DNA from: Morella rubra
Taxonomy: Eukaryota > Streptophyta > Magnoliopsida > Fagales > Myricaceae
NCBI GenBank assembly: GCA_003952965.2
Contig: CM025856.1
Span: forward strand, 11,447,023 to 11,511,022
Length of the DNA stretch: 64,000 bases
Direction of reading: 5' to 3'
The notes under the pieces were generated by a model. That model saw only the letters and a list, made by a program, of their open reading frames with translations. It searched no databases and was not told the DNA's origin. Shown here piece by piece: positions 33,736 through 47,407 of the stretch. Position 1 is the first letter of the stretch, and each line of letters begins with the position of its first letter. The translations under genes and the position numbers were made by a program.

Positions 33736-35612
33736 AATAGTACTCCTACAATGGCACCTGATCTATTGTCAAAGGGAAAAAATTGAGTGAAGCTTAGCTA
33801 ACCCATATTTCATTGGAACAAAGAGGAGACCAAAAGTATTCTCTATGCATCTATAAGTTGGTAGCCTATTGTTTGTAGACGGTTGCACCATTAACTTGAT
33901 AATATAACTATTGGGTAAATATCAAAGTGTTTATTTTTCTAAAATATTAAAGAGCTACTACGAAAGTCATGTTTTATACTTGCACTGAACTAAGAATTGC
34001 AAATTGTCATACATGCGTCATGACCACTTTGAATGGTTAGTTATTGGGTTTTGATTATTATTATTATTATTATTTTTATGAAAGGTTCATATTATATATT
34101 GAGAACTATTATAGAGGTGGCTCTAACTATAGGTAGGGTAGGCGGTTGCCTAAGGCTCCCAAATTAAGGAAGCTCTAATTAAAAATTTTCTTTAATAAGT
34201 ATATTTAAAAAATATTTAATGACAAAACCTAAAAAATTTAACGTTGAAGCGATTTGTATAGACTTTTAATTAATTGATTTTTATTCTATAAAAAGGCTTA
34301 ATAAATCTCCTTGCTAAAAGGAATCATTAACTCTTCAGCGGTTTATAAGGTCTCCTTTAGACATATAAAAAAAAAATTAGAAGGATTTCTCAGGGCGATG
34401 GGGGGCGGTTGTCCCCTATTGTTCCTGTGAAGTTCTGCCCCTAAGCATTATGGCTGAGAGAGGTCTCAATCATCAACTTCTATGAGTGAAAGAAGAAGCA
34501 AATATATCAACATGAACTATTTTTTAAAAGATTAAAATAAGTAATTTCATTAATTTCAAAAAATTTAGATATACCATGAGTTCAATACAAAGCAAAAGGG
34601 TAAGAAACCTTATGTACAAACCAAACCATACCATACCATAGATGGTTTACAATAAAATTGACACAACCAATTCAAGATCAAGTATTTTAGTGTAAGAACT
34701 GTCTATGAAGATACAAACACACAAATTTAATGGTTTGTTAATTTTAAGATAAAATAATTACCATAAAGCAGTTGAAAGATCACGGGGAGCATATGGGCTT
34801 AGTTGATTTTAGTGTAAGTTTTGGTTCTCTCTATTTGTTCTTACACAGAGATTCTATTTCTGGGAATAAAGTTTCAGAAAAAATCATAGTAAGTTCTAAT
34901 ATGGTTATTAAATTATTATTAATGAATGAATGACTGTATTCAAATTTTTATTTGTCCTTACTCACTAGCCTAACTTATAAACAGATTTATGATATATTTT
35001 CTACTCATCAATTATAAAGATACGGACATATTACACCATGAATTATTAGTTTTGATATATTATTCTTTCAAATTATTAATTTTTGGCATTTTGTATTTTT
35101 TAATATATTTTTAAACTAAAATAAAAATAAAGTTTTTCGTCATTTTGCATAGGTTAAAAATATTGTTATTAATTTATAAAAAAGTTAATTTTTGTCTAAT
35201 AATGTGTTAAAATAGTTGGAAGGGGTAATGTATAGAAATAGAGACTAGAGAGGGTAAAAGTAACAAGTCATTTATTAGTTTTAGGTACTGTTTGATTCCT
35301 CAATATTTTGGGACATGAAAATTTCCAGTAAAATAAACACACTCTAAAATTTTTAACTTTTACACATACATACTTCACCTTTCACAAACTCTAATAAATC
35401 TTAATAAAATAAAGATTCTCAAAATTTCAAGAATATTCTCCGAAATTTTGACAACCATAACTCCCTTCAAATCTTGAAAGCCGGGATTCTCCGAATCTGG
35501 CTGTGCTAACGGGCTGTAAGGAGGAGAGGCCGATCGATTAAGAGGAAAACTCTCAAGACTGCTGGTTCCTGGTTCCCGCCTATCGAACGCAAATCCTCGG
35601 AGACGTATCAGA
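33736..35612. other. spacer and RHL1 upstream region
   Basis: AT-rich, no supported ORF. A stretch around 34110-34445 (AGGCGGTTGCCTAAGG at the left, GGGGGCGGTTG at the right) resembles ends seen in some plant hAT-derived repeats, but it is not resolved. The last 300 bp serve as the RHL1 promoter region; no clear TATA box was picked out. Confidence 0.45.
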
Positions 35613-38600
35613 ATGGCGCGTGGAGCCTCATCGTCGAAGGAGGAGGAGCGTGAAACTAGTCGGGAGCCAAACCCGGAATTGAGAGAGCGGAAGAGGCTCA
35701 AGAGACTGGCATTTGCCGACAGCATACTCTCGGAGACTCCAGCCAAGGTCGACTCGCCGCTCAGCCCTTCGAAGGCCGTGATTAAACACCATGGCAAGGA
35801 TATTCTCAAAAGGTCCCAAAGAAAGAACAAGTTCCTCTTCTCCTTCCCGGGCCTTCTCGCTCCTACCAGTGGCGGTAAGATCGGCGAGCTCAAGGATTTG
35901 GGTACCAAAAACCCCGTTCTCTACCTCGATTTCCCTCAGGTTCAGTGCTTTTCCTGTTCCTTTATCTGCTTGCAAATAAATTTTGTCGGAGAGAAGAATG
36001 TTTTGGAGAGGTTGCTCTTCTTGTTCAGAGCGAAAAAGTATTGGGAGCTAGAATCCGTAAACAAAGCAAGCGCGGGTATTTGTTTCCATTATACTCCAAA
36101 TTGGTGGTTCTATTTGAAACCTAATTAACAAAACAAATGCGATTCTACATCTTTATTTTACTGTCTTCTCCTGACTGTAGCTCCTTTTCGTTAGTAGCGA
36201 CCTATGAACGTGGATATAAAGTACGAAGAGGTGAGATATCCGAGTAATTGGGTTGGATGGGTGTTCTCTACTTGTTATGTCAGTGTCAGCTGTTTGTGCT
36301 TGGTCCAAGTATTTAGATGAAACTAGAGAATCGGTTTAAGTAAAGCCTATAGCACACATTAAGCGGGGAATATTTAGCATGTTGGACAACTTAGCGGAGA
36401 GGATGAGGATCAATATTTTAAGTGTTTCCGATATAACCTTAGTTTCCGAGCACCTAGTCTGAGGGTATTTAGGCGATAAGAAAACATAGGAAAAGAGCAG
36501 GAAGTAGTCCAAACGTTTCAAGAATTTCATCATCTGATGTCTGAGACTCCCTAGTCGTGGGAAAAGAAGAGAACAGAAAGGAAAAAGGAAAAAAAAAAAA
36601 TCAAGAAGAAAGAGAAGACCTGAAAAATCTTAGAAGTTGCTTATTTGACCAGGAAATGACCTCTGGTTTTCTGCCAAGTTGGCTACTCATCACCTGGAAA
36701 GTTGTACAACAAAAACATGGTATTCTGTGTTATTACTTGTTTACTCATAATCTTTTCATCTAATGGAGTTTTAGCAATTGGCTGATTTAGGTATGTGATG
36801 TTTGGTATAGATACTCTGTTTAAGTGACCTTTCCTTTTGTGACATCTCAGGGTCGAATGAAGTTGTTTGGGACAATTGTATATCCGAAGAACAGATATTT
36901 GACGTTACAATTTTCTAGGGGAGGGAAGAATGTGATGTGTGAGGATTACTTCGATAATATGGTTAGTCTTTTCCTTAGTTTTATGCAAATCTCTTGCTTT
37001 TGGTGGTTTGGCAATTATTCTTATGCTGTTGCTTTCAATTGTATACGGTTGGTTAATGCATGCCTTTGACATTGGTATCTCTAAGGATATCAACTTGTTC
37101 CTACATTGTTAGTGTCCTATGCAAAGAGGCATGAGCGATGTCTCGAAGCAACTAAGGCAAGCAGTGGAATTAGTATAATCCAATATGGTGCTATTGTTTT
37201 AACAACCATTTAGCTAATTTATTTATTTTATTTCTTTCTGGGGTGAGAAAGACCATGAGGGATTGTATAAAGTGACATTAAGGGGCAGATACTTCTCCTA
37301 GATTGCAAGCGCAGTTATGATATCATTGATTACGAGAGTGGAGAGCAAGTTAGCAACTTTGAAGGGGAGTCTCTTTATTTTCAGTATATTTGAGAATGTG
37401 CAAGAGGGTTCTGAATGGCTTGCACTAAGGTATAAGGTCCTTAAAATGTCAGACAAATAACGCTTCTTTGGTTGGATTGAAGCAAATAATGGATCAGAGG
37501 GAGTTAACATGGGGTATAGCAGGGTACTTAAATGTGGTTGATGTCTTATTGCATGATGGTTTCTGGTCTAGGTAGATTGCGAGGTGCAATTTTATAGTTC
37601 TGTGCAGAGGTTGCTTTCAAGACCAACTTTCAATCATTTACCCAGATTGGTGGATTGTGAAGATTTGAATAGAGATAAAGATATGATCCTATGTTTGAAT
37701 TTAAAAGTTCAAGAGATAGAGGCTACATAATAGATAATAAATAAATGTAAAGTTGGTATATTGGAGGTTAAAATTTGGGTCGAGGTGGTGTTACTAGGTT
37801 CCGAGAGATTGTTCGGCAATTATTTTAAAAATTGGTTAAAAAATTGTGTCATTCTTGGCTGAGCATTTGCCTATAAGATCCAAAGAAATATCAAATCAGC
37901 CATGTGTGCAATCTGATGTTAATTTGAAATTTGACTATATTTTTTTTTACTGTTTTGTTAACAAATTTGGATAAAAAAGAGTTGTATCTTTGGTGTTATT
38001 TTTAACCCCCCCCCCCCCCCCCCCCCCCCCCGGTGGAGCATATTTTGTGCGTGCAGCATGTGGGGACTGTAGAAAGAAGAATTGCATCAGTTGAGTAGCT
38101 GTCAGTGTTATTCCTAATGTGTGGCATGTGGCTTGTGTAATGAATGCATCTATGAGGGTTTTGTAATGCATATGTGACAGCATGAGTAGGGCATGATGGG
38201 AAGAGTATCGTAGGTGCTGTTAGAGTTATAAGAAGGGTATGTGGTGTGAGTTAGTGTTTATTTCTACATCAATAAGAAGTGCTGGCATTGTATGTTTTTC
38301 ATCCATAAAATTTGTCTTTATACCGTGGTTTTGGTGGTGGCAGAGTTTCTTTCTTCTCCTAGTTGGGTACCCATCAGATGTGAGGTAGGATGATATTTAG
38401 GGAGTCATTGGTTGGTTTTGGACTATCTTTTCAGTGAATGATTGTCAATGATTAGGTATGATTGTATAGAATCAATTAATTGAATTGGAGATATGAAGTA
38501 CTTAAGACTTGTTTTTATCCCACTATTGTGATGTTATCTTTTAGGCACTGCTAATTCATATTCCTTGATAGCTGTTAACTATGAAGTTCTTTCTTATTGA

Positions 38601-41600
38601 TTCTGAGGGTTACAGAGTTCACTAGTGTATCATAGAATTAAGTATGGCAAGCTACTAATCATTACGTAACTTGTTAGGTGCATGTTAAGACCACTAAGAT
38701 ACTGCATAATCCTTGAATTCGATTATGTACATTTTTAGTTAATCTTTACATGGTTTTTGATGCAAACCGAGGTCCTTTGTCACTTCCTAGTGCAAACCGA
38801 GATGATGCTGAACACAACCGAGATAATGCTGAACACAACCGAGATGATGCAGAGCACACCCGAGATCCTTTGTCACTTCCTAGTGGCCCAATTACAAGAC
38901 TTAAAGCCAAACGTTTCAAGGAAGCACTCAATGGACTAATCCGAGAGAGATGGGATGATACTACCAAGACCGAGATGGGTACCAATAACAATCAAGGCTT
39001 AGTTATGTCATCGGTTGCACCTCGGGGTAACCTGCACCTCGGCCGAAGTACTTGCACATCGGGCGTCTGCACAAGTACTTACACCTCGGGCGTCTACACT
39101 ACTTGGCACTTCGGGCGTTTACATGTCAGCTAGAACAAAGGCGGGACATATCTGGCGAAGTCCGGATTTTCAGGAGCATTTGAATTTCCTTTTCAAATGC
39201 TGGCTTCTCCTATTCTTGGAAGAATTTTTTCTTTCAAAATTTGAATTTCTTTTTCAAATGGCCTATTCTTGGAAGACTTTTAAGAGCATTTAATTTAATG
39301 ATGTGAACCTCGTCAAGAGTAACGAGACCCAACAACAATAGGGAACCCAAGAACGTTCTAGGACAGATTCGAATGGAAACCTCGACCCGTTGTTTATGAC
39401 AAACAAGAACTTTGGTATAAGGAAGACGCCACAAAAGGTGGTAGAACTCCGTTTGATAAGTCAAGATGAACGTCACGGGAAATCCCGATAAGTTCAAGTA
39501 GTTCTTCAAAGAACCAAAGAGAATCACAAGACCTCTCAAATAATATTAATCTCAAAGTTGTTATCTTCTAGATTCCTAGCTTCTCTAACCCGCCTTTCAT
39601 GTCTCCTATAGCTAATAACAGAATTCCGATACTCTTCTTCCTCAAAACCAGATCCATAAGGCTCTTTATCCTCAACCCTCGCCTCCTTTCGTGGAACTCT
39701 TTCCCGTCTACGAAAATTGGGGTTGTTTTGTGGCTGAAGTGAATTCTCCATCTGTTCTATCTGTTCGTGAAATTGCTCCATTTCCGACTTTATCATATGC
39801 TTCATCTCACTCATCATGGCCTCCATAAACATTTTCGGGTCAGCTAGTGTCATAGCATCGTCAACAACGCTCTTACCACTGTTGTGAGATATGATTGCTG
39901 CAAAAACAAAGTTAGAAAGAAAAAGGACCTCACAATTCTCTCTCTTATGTGTTTACACTCAAGGATGTGGATCACTCTTCACTCGTGTTTCACTCAAAAT
40001 AATTCACGGCTTTTACCCTCTAATGTTCTCACCACTCTTGCCTTTTTTCACTCGGTAATTCTCTTGCAGTTCTTTTGAAACTAAACAAACAACTCCAAGA
40101 ATTTCCAGCAACAATTCACCAAGAACTCATCAAGGAATTTCAGGTAAAGCAAGAATAAAGAATTTCAAGAAAACAAGAATATAAGGAATATGGTTGATTA
40201 GATGTTTGGAAGCACAGAATTAGCAAAATTTTTCCACGAGAAAAAAAAAATTATTTGCTTGGGGTAAGGTGATTTTCGGACTAACTGGAACCACAATGTA
40301 TGGAAACAATCAAATTTTTTTTTTTTTGGGACTCCTTTCTGTCTTTTTCTTTTTTGAGTCTCTTTCCTTTTGTTTTTGTTGAGCAACAACTATCTTTTGA
40401 TAGCAACAGAATCAGATCTCGAAGTAACTAGGGTATGTGAGACTAGAACAAGAGTTTAGACATGAACTAGAACAAACAAAGATTAAATAGAAAGGATAAA
40501 GTAAATTCGGCTAACTAAGTATGTGAAAGACTAGAGAAGAAACAAAGAAATGAAAATTTAAAAAGATAAGCAAACCTGAACTAGAAAACTAGCTCTGATA
40601 CCAAATGATGTGAACCTCGTCAAGAGTAACAAGACCCAACAACAATGGGGAACCCAAGATCATTCTAGGACAGATTCAAATGGAAACCTCGACTCGTTGT
40701 TTATGACAAACAAGAATCTTGGCATAAGGAAGACGCCACAAACAGTGGTGGAACTCCGTTTGATAAGTTGAGATGAACGCCACGGGAAATCATAGTATTA
40801 ATCTCAAAGTTGTATCTTCTTCACGCCCAAAAGGCCCTATAAATATACTTGGAACATCCCTCCAAGAATAGGAAACTAATTCAAATTTGAAAGAAATTAA
40901 ATGCTCTTAAAAGTCTTCCAAGAATAGGAGAAATCAGCATTTGAAAAGAAAATTCAAATGCTCTTGAAAATCCTAGTTTTTGAAAGAAGATAAACATTCC
41001 TAAAATAATCTGGCTAAGAATAAGGAGAAGCCAGCATTTGAAAAAGAAATTCAAATGCTCCTGAAAATCCGGACTTCACCAGATACGTCCCGCCTTTGTT
41101 CTAGCCGACATGTAAACGCCCGAAGTGCCAAGTAGTGTAGACGCCCGAGGTGTAAGCACTTGTGCAGACGCCCGATGTGCAAGTACTTCGGCCCGAGGTG
41201 CAGGTTACCCGGGATAGTTACCCGAGGTGCAACCGATGACATGAACTAAGCCTTGATTGTTATTGGTACCCATCTCGGTCTTGGTAGTATCATCTCATCT
41301 CTCTCGAATTAGTCCATTGAGCGATTCCTTGAAACGTTTGGCTTTAAGTCTTGTAATTGGGCCACTAGGAAGTGACAAAGGATCTTGGGTGTGCTCTGAA
41401 TCATCTCGGTTGTGTTCAGCATCATACCGAGGTTCTTGTTTGTCATAAACAACGGGTCGAGGTTTCTATTCGAATCTGTCCTAGAACGATCTTGGGTTCC
41501 CTATTGTTGTTGGGTCTCGTTACTCTTGACGAGGTTCACATCAGTTTTGATTGTCTGTAGGAATTTTGAACATCTCCATTGAATTCTGGGAGTTGGTTTC

Positions 41601-44600
41601 ATTTTCTGAATCAGCCATAGCTTTTGATGCGCAGATTGTATTTTCGGAAGCATGGTGGATTGGAAGAAAAGATGACAACCCGGAAGAAGCTCAACTCAAT
41701 TTTCCCAAGGAACTGGTTGAGGTTAGTTTTGGTTTCCCTTTGCATATGCTGCTCAGGTTGGTGAAATGCATATTATATTTGTTTTGATTTGAGTGTAATT
41801 GGAAAATTGTGTTGCTTCATGACCCAACTCTCGAATATTGTCTCCAGGGATCACTCGTTGAATATAACTTTAAAGGTGGTGCAGGTGCCACATCTGTGAA
41901 TAATCCTGGTCTACATCAAACTGGACTGAGATGTGGAGATGAACAGTCTCCTGAAGCTGAGCTTGAAGTCGAGTTCTCAGATGATGATAAGGATTTGAAA
42001 GATCTGATGAGTGCAACACCTGTTCGATATTCAGAGAGAACTGCTGGGAGAATCTATAAGTATTAGCCTTGCCATCTTTTCTTCTTTTTTATTTTTAAAG
42101 ATATTTTGCATCCCCTGGCATAATGATGTAACAGTGGAAACTTCATCGATATATTTTCTCTTTGCTTGTGTGCTAGAATAATAGGAAGGAGTTGGGATAC
42201 GTGTTACCTTCCAGTATTTCAAATCAGAAATTTCCGTGTCTTGGTTCACAGCGTGTGTGTGTGAGAGAGAGAGAGAGAGATACAACAGGTGTGTGCAAGT
42301 GCTTATCAATGGATGGGTTACCGTCATGAACCTTATTCCTTATAAGGCCTGTTTAATATACTTTCTCCTTAGATCCTCCTTATTACAAGCACGCACACAC
42401 AACACCCCCCCCCTTTTTCTTTTTCCCCCCAAAAGAGAAGAAAAATAGGAAAAGCCCTGCTGCCTTTTTGGTGCAAAAACGAAACAAAAAAGAAAACATT
42501 TTGCTGATACTTACAAAAGGCACTGCAGTGCATGATTCTGTTATCGAGTTAAAAGTTATCTCTGTCCTTGAAAAATCTGCGGTTCCATTTATCTTGAGGC
42601 TTTTTATTGTTCAGTTTTGCAGAAGGTTCTCCTGGGGATGATTCTGTTGAATGTGATGCTGATGTACCAGAAGGAGAAGAAAAGAAACTTGTGGAGGTTG
42701 ATTCTTCAAACACAAAATATGCTGATGGAAATACCCTGGTCATACTCTCTTGATTAGTTTGTCTGTCTTGTAAATTGCTTTTTTCCATATACATCTCTGC
42801 ATGCTAGGCATACTTGAACATACCAGTTTAAGAAATTATCCCCTTCCACCAGCGATCCGTTAACTCCCTTACTATGTTAAAACAGAATAGAAATCTTGGT
42901 TCTGTAGCTCATGACATTGACAACAAGGATGCTATAGAAAGGACTCAATTTCCTGTACAAAATGAAGAGTCTGCTATGTCAGTGTCTAAGTTGAAGGGTC
43001 TGTCTCACACTGACACTGCAGAGAGTACATCTAAGAAAATGTTGCACAGTAATCATGGTTCACTTGTGCAGGCTACTATATCCACGTTGTTTAAGAAAGC
43101 AGAGGAAAAGGTAAGGTCTTACAAGGCGTTACAGTCCACGTTTATGTTCTATTTTTTTTTTCTTTTGTTCTGTTTCGCAAGAATATCTAAGTGGCAAAGT
43201 TCCCTATTTTTGTTGTTTTGTTTGTATCTGTTTGAATACCCATGGGTCTTTTTTTTCTGGTCTTCATATAAATTGTGCAGTGCAAATTTTTCACTTCAGA
43301 TCATTTTTAGAAAGCAAGAGTTCGGGTTGAAAGAAATTAGTGGCAGGGAATGCAAAAGATGGAATGAACTAAGAACTGTAGGATAGGAATCCCTTCTCTT
43401 GAAGTTCCATAGGGTTTTATTTTTTTTCAACTGGATTGAGAGTGCCGTCTTTCTTTGTTAATTTATGTACGGATTTTTCGTTGACTTGTGTTTTGCTCTG
43501 TTTTAAGTTCTCAGCTGAATTAATTTATGAGACGTTAGATTTCTATTAGTCTTTATTTTTTTTCTTTTCTTTGTTTTGAAGAAGCTCTATACAGAAAAAG
43601 CTCCTTGGCTATTTTTGGCTCTTTTTTTAAATTTTTTTTTTTGAAAAAAGAGACCGCCGGGGGGGGGGGGGGGGGGGGGGGGGCTATCTTGTATCAAAGC
43701 TTAACAGATTCTTAATCGATTGCATCGGTATGTTGTGATTTGTTATTGTGCTTTTTTTTTCTTTTTTTTGTTATTGTGCTTTAAACTACTTATACCGCCA
43801 TGTTTACGGTTAAGTGAAAATAAAGACAAGGGTTATTAGTGGCATCAATTAGACAGCTTCATTTAATTCCTCAATAAAGAAGGGTCTGTATTTTACTTTC
43901 CAACTTCAGTGTTATTGTTGTACATTGTGCTAGGTGCGTTCAGATTCCATCTCATTATTTTCTTTTAAGCAGCCCCCTTGCTTCCTGGAAACGCTGTTAA
44001 AGTAAAAGACCTTCTGCTAGTTACACAGAAGGAAAAAAGAAGTCCTCTATACAAACTCATTTGAAAAATACTAAGACTTAATCTGAATTGTACCATTGCC
44101 GCCAGTACTTTGTATACTATTTTGTAAAAACTTGGTCCCTTCAAGGACTAATTTGTCCTAAGGTGAAATCCCAAGGACCTATGGTCATGTTTGGCAAAGG
44201 CTTTTGGAACCGGTCTTAGTTCTCAAAATCACTTTTGAAACCAAAGAAGCTAAAAGTAGGATAGCTAGTGGATTTTTCTGGTTTTGACTTCTAAGAGCAG
44301 AATAGTGACAATGAACTTTAACGAAAATAGCACTTGCTTGCTCATAAGAGTGGGTTGGAAACGGAGGTGGAGAGTTCAAGGCTCTGGATGGCGTGCAACT
44401 TTTGAGCTAAACAGGAAGAGACAGAGGTAGAATAGTGGTCTATGGATGTCAACTTTGCCTAGGATCCTGCATATTGTTATCTGTTTTCTTACATTTGTTC
44501 AATGATGGCTTATCATTGGAATAGACCTAGAATGTACTCCTGAATAAACTTTTATCAAACCAGTGTTCAAAATCACAGGTTTCTTATAGAACTTTCCCAT

Positions 44601-47407
44601 TTTCAGAAACCCAGAAATCCAAGGAAATCTCCATCTCCAAAAGGTTATTAATTGTCCCTATCTTTTTCATAATGAGACTGTTAGAATACTCAGAACAACA
44701 AGAACTTTTGATGTTTTCTAGTTTCTGGCCAGAAGTTGGAGCATACTAATTCGAAAACAAAGATAAAAGAGGTAAGAGTTTGTCTTCAATTTTTCCCTTC
44801 TAACTTCAAGTAGACTTCTCTTTTTTTTGTCTTAGCAACGATTGCTTTAAGCGGAAAAGTTATGGCATCATGTTGGTGTGTATAAGCTGAAATAGTTACA
44901 TGGTGTTCTTGTAGGACGGATCTACAAGAAAGGAAAAGGTTATCAAGGAAAAAGATGCAGGTGCCTGTCTCTCTCTCTCTCTCTCTGTGCGTGTTGGTTA
45001 CAAACGGGCCATAAGATTCTAATGTTGCCGCATATTAAATGTTCCTCATATACATACTTCGAAATATTGCCATATATTTAACGAGAGAGTCAATCTGTAG
45101 AAGTGATTATGCGTATATGAAGAAAGAATACATGTTCCCTTCGGTGAGGTACAAAAGTAGAAATGACGCCTTGTCCACTGTAAATGGAATTCATGTTAGG
45201 CAAAATATGTTATTACTCCATAGAATGATTAGGAATAGCCCAAGGCCAATTATATGGGCATTGTATCTTTTGAACCCGACCGATTGCCTTGCCCATTAAG
45301 TTTTCAGGGTTACGTCTTCTTTTATTGAATTCTCTCAAGTTCTCTCTTACTTGGCGAAAATTGCTCTTTGCCAATCTCTAATTGGCTGTTTCTCTTACGT
45401 CTTCTTTCTTTTTGCTTTGATGGTACCTTGATGGTCGGGGATTTAGGGAAAAAGAAGGGGCTTTGGAGCATTGGAGTACAAAGACTCATCAATGTTCTCT
45501 ATCACTACCTAGGAAAGCGCTAAAAACAGTTGCACTGTACTCCAAAAGGACAAGTTTATGTTACATGAGATCCTTGAAGTCATTTATAACATAGTTTCAC
45601 TTAGTAAAGATCCAATGTGAGAGTAGGTACTCATGGAACTTTGTCCTAATTTATCAAGCAAATGGGAGATTTATTCAGCCAGAAGTATTACAATCCCCAA
45701 TGCAAATTTTTAACATTCTAGTGAGCTAAAGAGTCCTAGCATTGCATGGTATTAGTAGGTGGGTTCTGATACTATTTGTCATGAGGAAATGTGATAGCCA
45801 TATGTGCGCTACACTTAAAAAAGATAGCAAATATTATGGTTGGAGCCTCTTGAAATCATTTGTTAATCTCAGTTTCACATAATAAGGTTCAAATATGGGA
45901 TTGGACACTCATGCAAAGCTGTTATAATGCACCACCCACGCTGGTATTTAACCAATCTGGGGTTTTACATTCTCTTTTTCTGTGTGAACAAGGTGTGCAT
46001 GGTATATCCATTTGATGGAGGAGGGATGGTTTTACTCCGGTCATGTACAATGCGCTTGGGTACTATCGTTGGGTGCTAGATTTATTCTTACATGAACTTC
46101 TTATTGTTTTTATTCCCATGTTCTAATTTAGTGTCTATTGAGTGTTTCGTGCTTTTCAAAGTTTTGAGTTTGCTTTTTATGACACTTTTGGTTAAGAGGC
46201 AAATGCATTATGAAAATCCCTATTCTTTATGTTTGAAGTATCTGAAAAAGGGAACGCCTGAGTCTTCAAGTAACTGGATATCTTTCAAGATATGTTTGTT
46301 TTTGCGACGCTTCTATTGAGTGCCCATGTTCCTTTTTTGATTTCAAAGGAGGTTGTGTTAGAATTTTTTTTGCTCCTTTGTTTGTCTGTTGCGTTGCTAA
46401 GGCATTGGCCTTCTTTTCTTTGAAGGGGGAAGAATCATGACGAAGAAAAGAGAAGCTCAGGTACTTTTGTTTTCATCTTAGTTCGTATGAGGAAGAAATG
46501 TTGGATGTGATATATTATCTTGAATAGTATTCTCAGTTATGGTGTCTTAACTCTCTTAAATTTTCTCATGCAATGCTAGTGGAAGGCCTATGGAATGGCT
46601 GATATTAACCAGCCAGTATCATTCCTTATTTTATTTGCAGACTCTTTTGGGATTTTTTGTGAACATGATTGAAAATCTTTCCACAGATATGTAGCTTTTA
46701 ATTTAAATTTTTATTTTCTATTAGACGGTGATTATTCATGTTTGTATGCGTATCAAATCTATTACCACAGGCAAAAGATGATCAAATAGTAACGTTAAGT
46801 TTATAAGAGATTATGCATTTTTTTTCTTCATTGATAGATGTTGGGCTTGAAACTTCAGAGCCCCCTCTTTGGATGTCTTGGGAAATAAACGTTATTTAAC
46901 TGAATGACTTCAGTCAAGGCTAATATCTTCTGTTGGTCTTGTTTTGATCTTGCTAGTGTTTTGTCTATGTTCTTATGTTGAATCGCCTCGTAAATGATAC
47001 ACTTGTATCCTTTGTGTCCACTACACTTCTAAGTTAAAGGGGAAAGTTTTTTCCGATTGCCATATGACCAGCTGTGCTATCTGATACAAATCTGGAAATT
47101 TAGACATAAAATCAATATAGCTAAAATGAGAATGTTAAAATGGAGGAGTAGGACTAAGAAAAGTGAGATAAGGGATGAAGTCAGTGGTTTCTTTTTCCTG
47201 GCACTAAAGCTGGAACTGCTACCGTGGGAACCATTGATGCTACAAAATACTATTATGACTTCTTTGAATAACATTTTAACTTAATACACTTTATGCGCTG
47301 CTCTTACTAATCACCTTCAGTATTATGCTGTTTAGGCTGTCCATGGAAGTGATGAAAATGCTGAAATTGATGAAAGCGATGGAAGTGATGAAGATTGGGC
47401 TGCCTAA
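35613..47407 (+). CDS. RHL1: RHL1, DNA-binding accessory protein of plant topoisomerase VI
   Basis: Nuclear protein that works with the plant topoisomerase VI complex in endoreduplication (known for Arabidopsis ROOT HAIRLESS 1/HYP7). Exons: 35613-35939, 36851-36961, 41635-41721, 41848-42059, 42615-42738, 42886-43110, 44733-44771, 44915-44960, 46426-46460, 47336-47407. I checked AG/GT and phase at each junction; they join to 425 codons with no stop. Diagnostic stretches: KNKFLFSFPGLLAP, GRMKLFGTIVYPKNRYLTLQ, FSEAWWIGRKDDNPEEAQL, SLVQATISTLFKKAEEK and the acidic C-terminus ESDGSDEDWAA. The short exons 7-9 are lysine/glutamate-rich and least certain. The donor after exon 5 (CTG|GTCATA) is weak. 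Intron 2 (4.7 kb) is enlarged by an LTR-derived insertion. The start is set by the first ATG, giving a basic, serine-rich N-terminus as in the family. Confidence 0.93.
38006..38031. repeat. 26-base C homopolymer in RHL1 intron 2
   Basis: Uninterrupted C run followed by GGTGGAGC. No other C tract of this length is seen in the window. Confidence 0.9.
38758..41543. mobile_element. composite LTR-retroelement insertion in RHL1 intron 2, with head-to-head LTR parts
   Basis: Starts TGATG, ends CATCA, and is flanked by GTTTT on both sides (38753-38757, 41544-41548), a 5-bp target duplication. Plus-oriented LTR parts are at the edges (38758-39298 and about 41430-41543). Between them lies a minus-oriented element: LTR 41424 down to 40606, then TGGTATCAGAGC primer site (minus strand, 40603-40592), a leader, a gag-like start (minus ORF 39853-39536, KMFMEAMMSEMKHMIKSEME and basic tail), and a partial LTR from about 39540 to 39299. 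The left edge includes three tandem units around GATGATGCTGAACACAACCG. A TATATTTATAGG block on the minus strand near 40848 fits an LTR TATA box. No protease, RT or integrase. Family not settled. Confidence 0.8.
39536..39853 (-). pseudogene. gag-like N-terminal fragment of the LTR element
   Basis: 105-codon ORF on the minus strand, methionine/glutamate-rich helical start followed by arginine-rich sequence (RRRERVPRKEARVEDKEPYG). It runs into LTR sequence near 39550, so most of the gene is deleted. It resembles the first part of plant Ty3-type gag proteins; assignment tentative. Confidence 0.5.
43659..43683. repeat. 25-base G homopolymer in RHL1 intron 6
   Basis: Uninterrupted G run after AGACCGCC and before CTATCTTG, next to T-rich tracts at 43621-43642. 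Confidence 0.9.

Noticed and set aside
38750..39133. 127-codon plus ORF with NRDDAEHNRD repeats as a gene.
   Set aside because: It lies wholly in LTR sequence with tandem 21-bp units and is repeated in inverse at 41051-41448.
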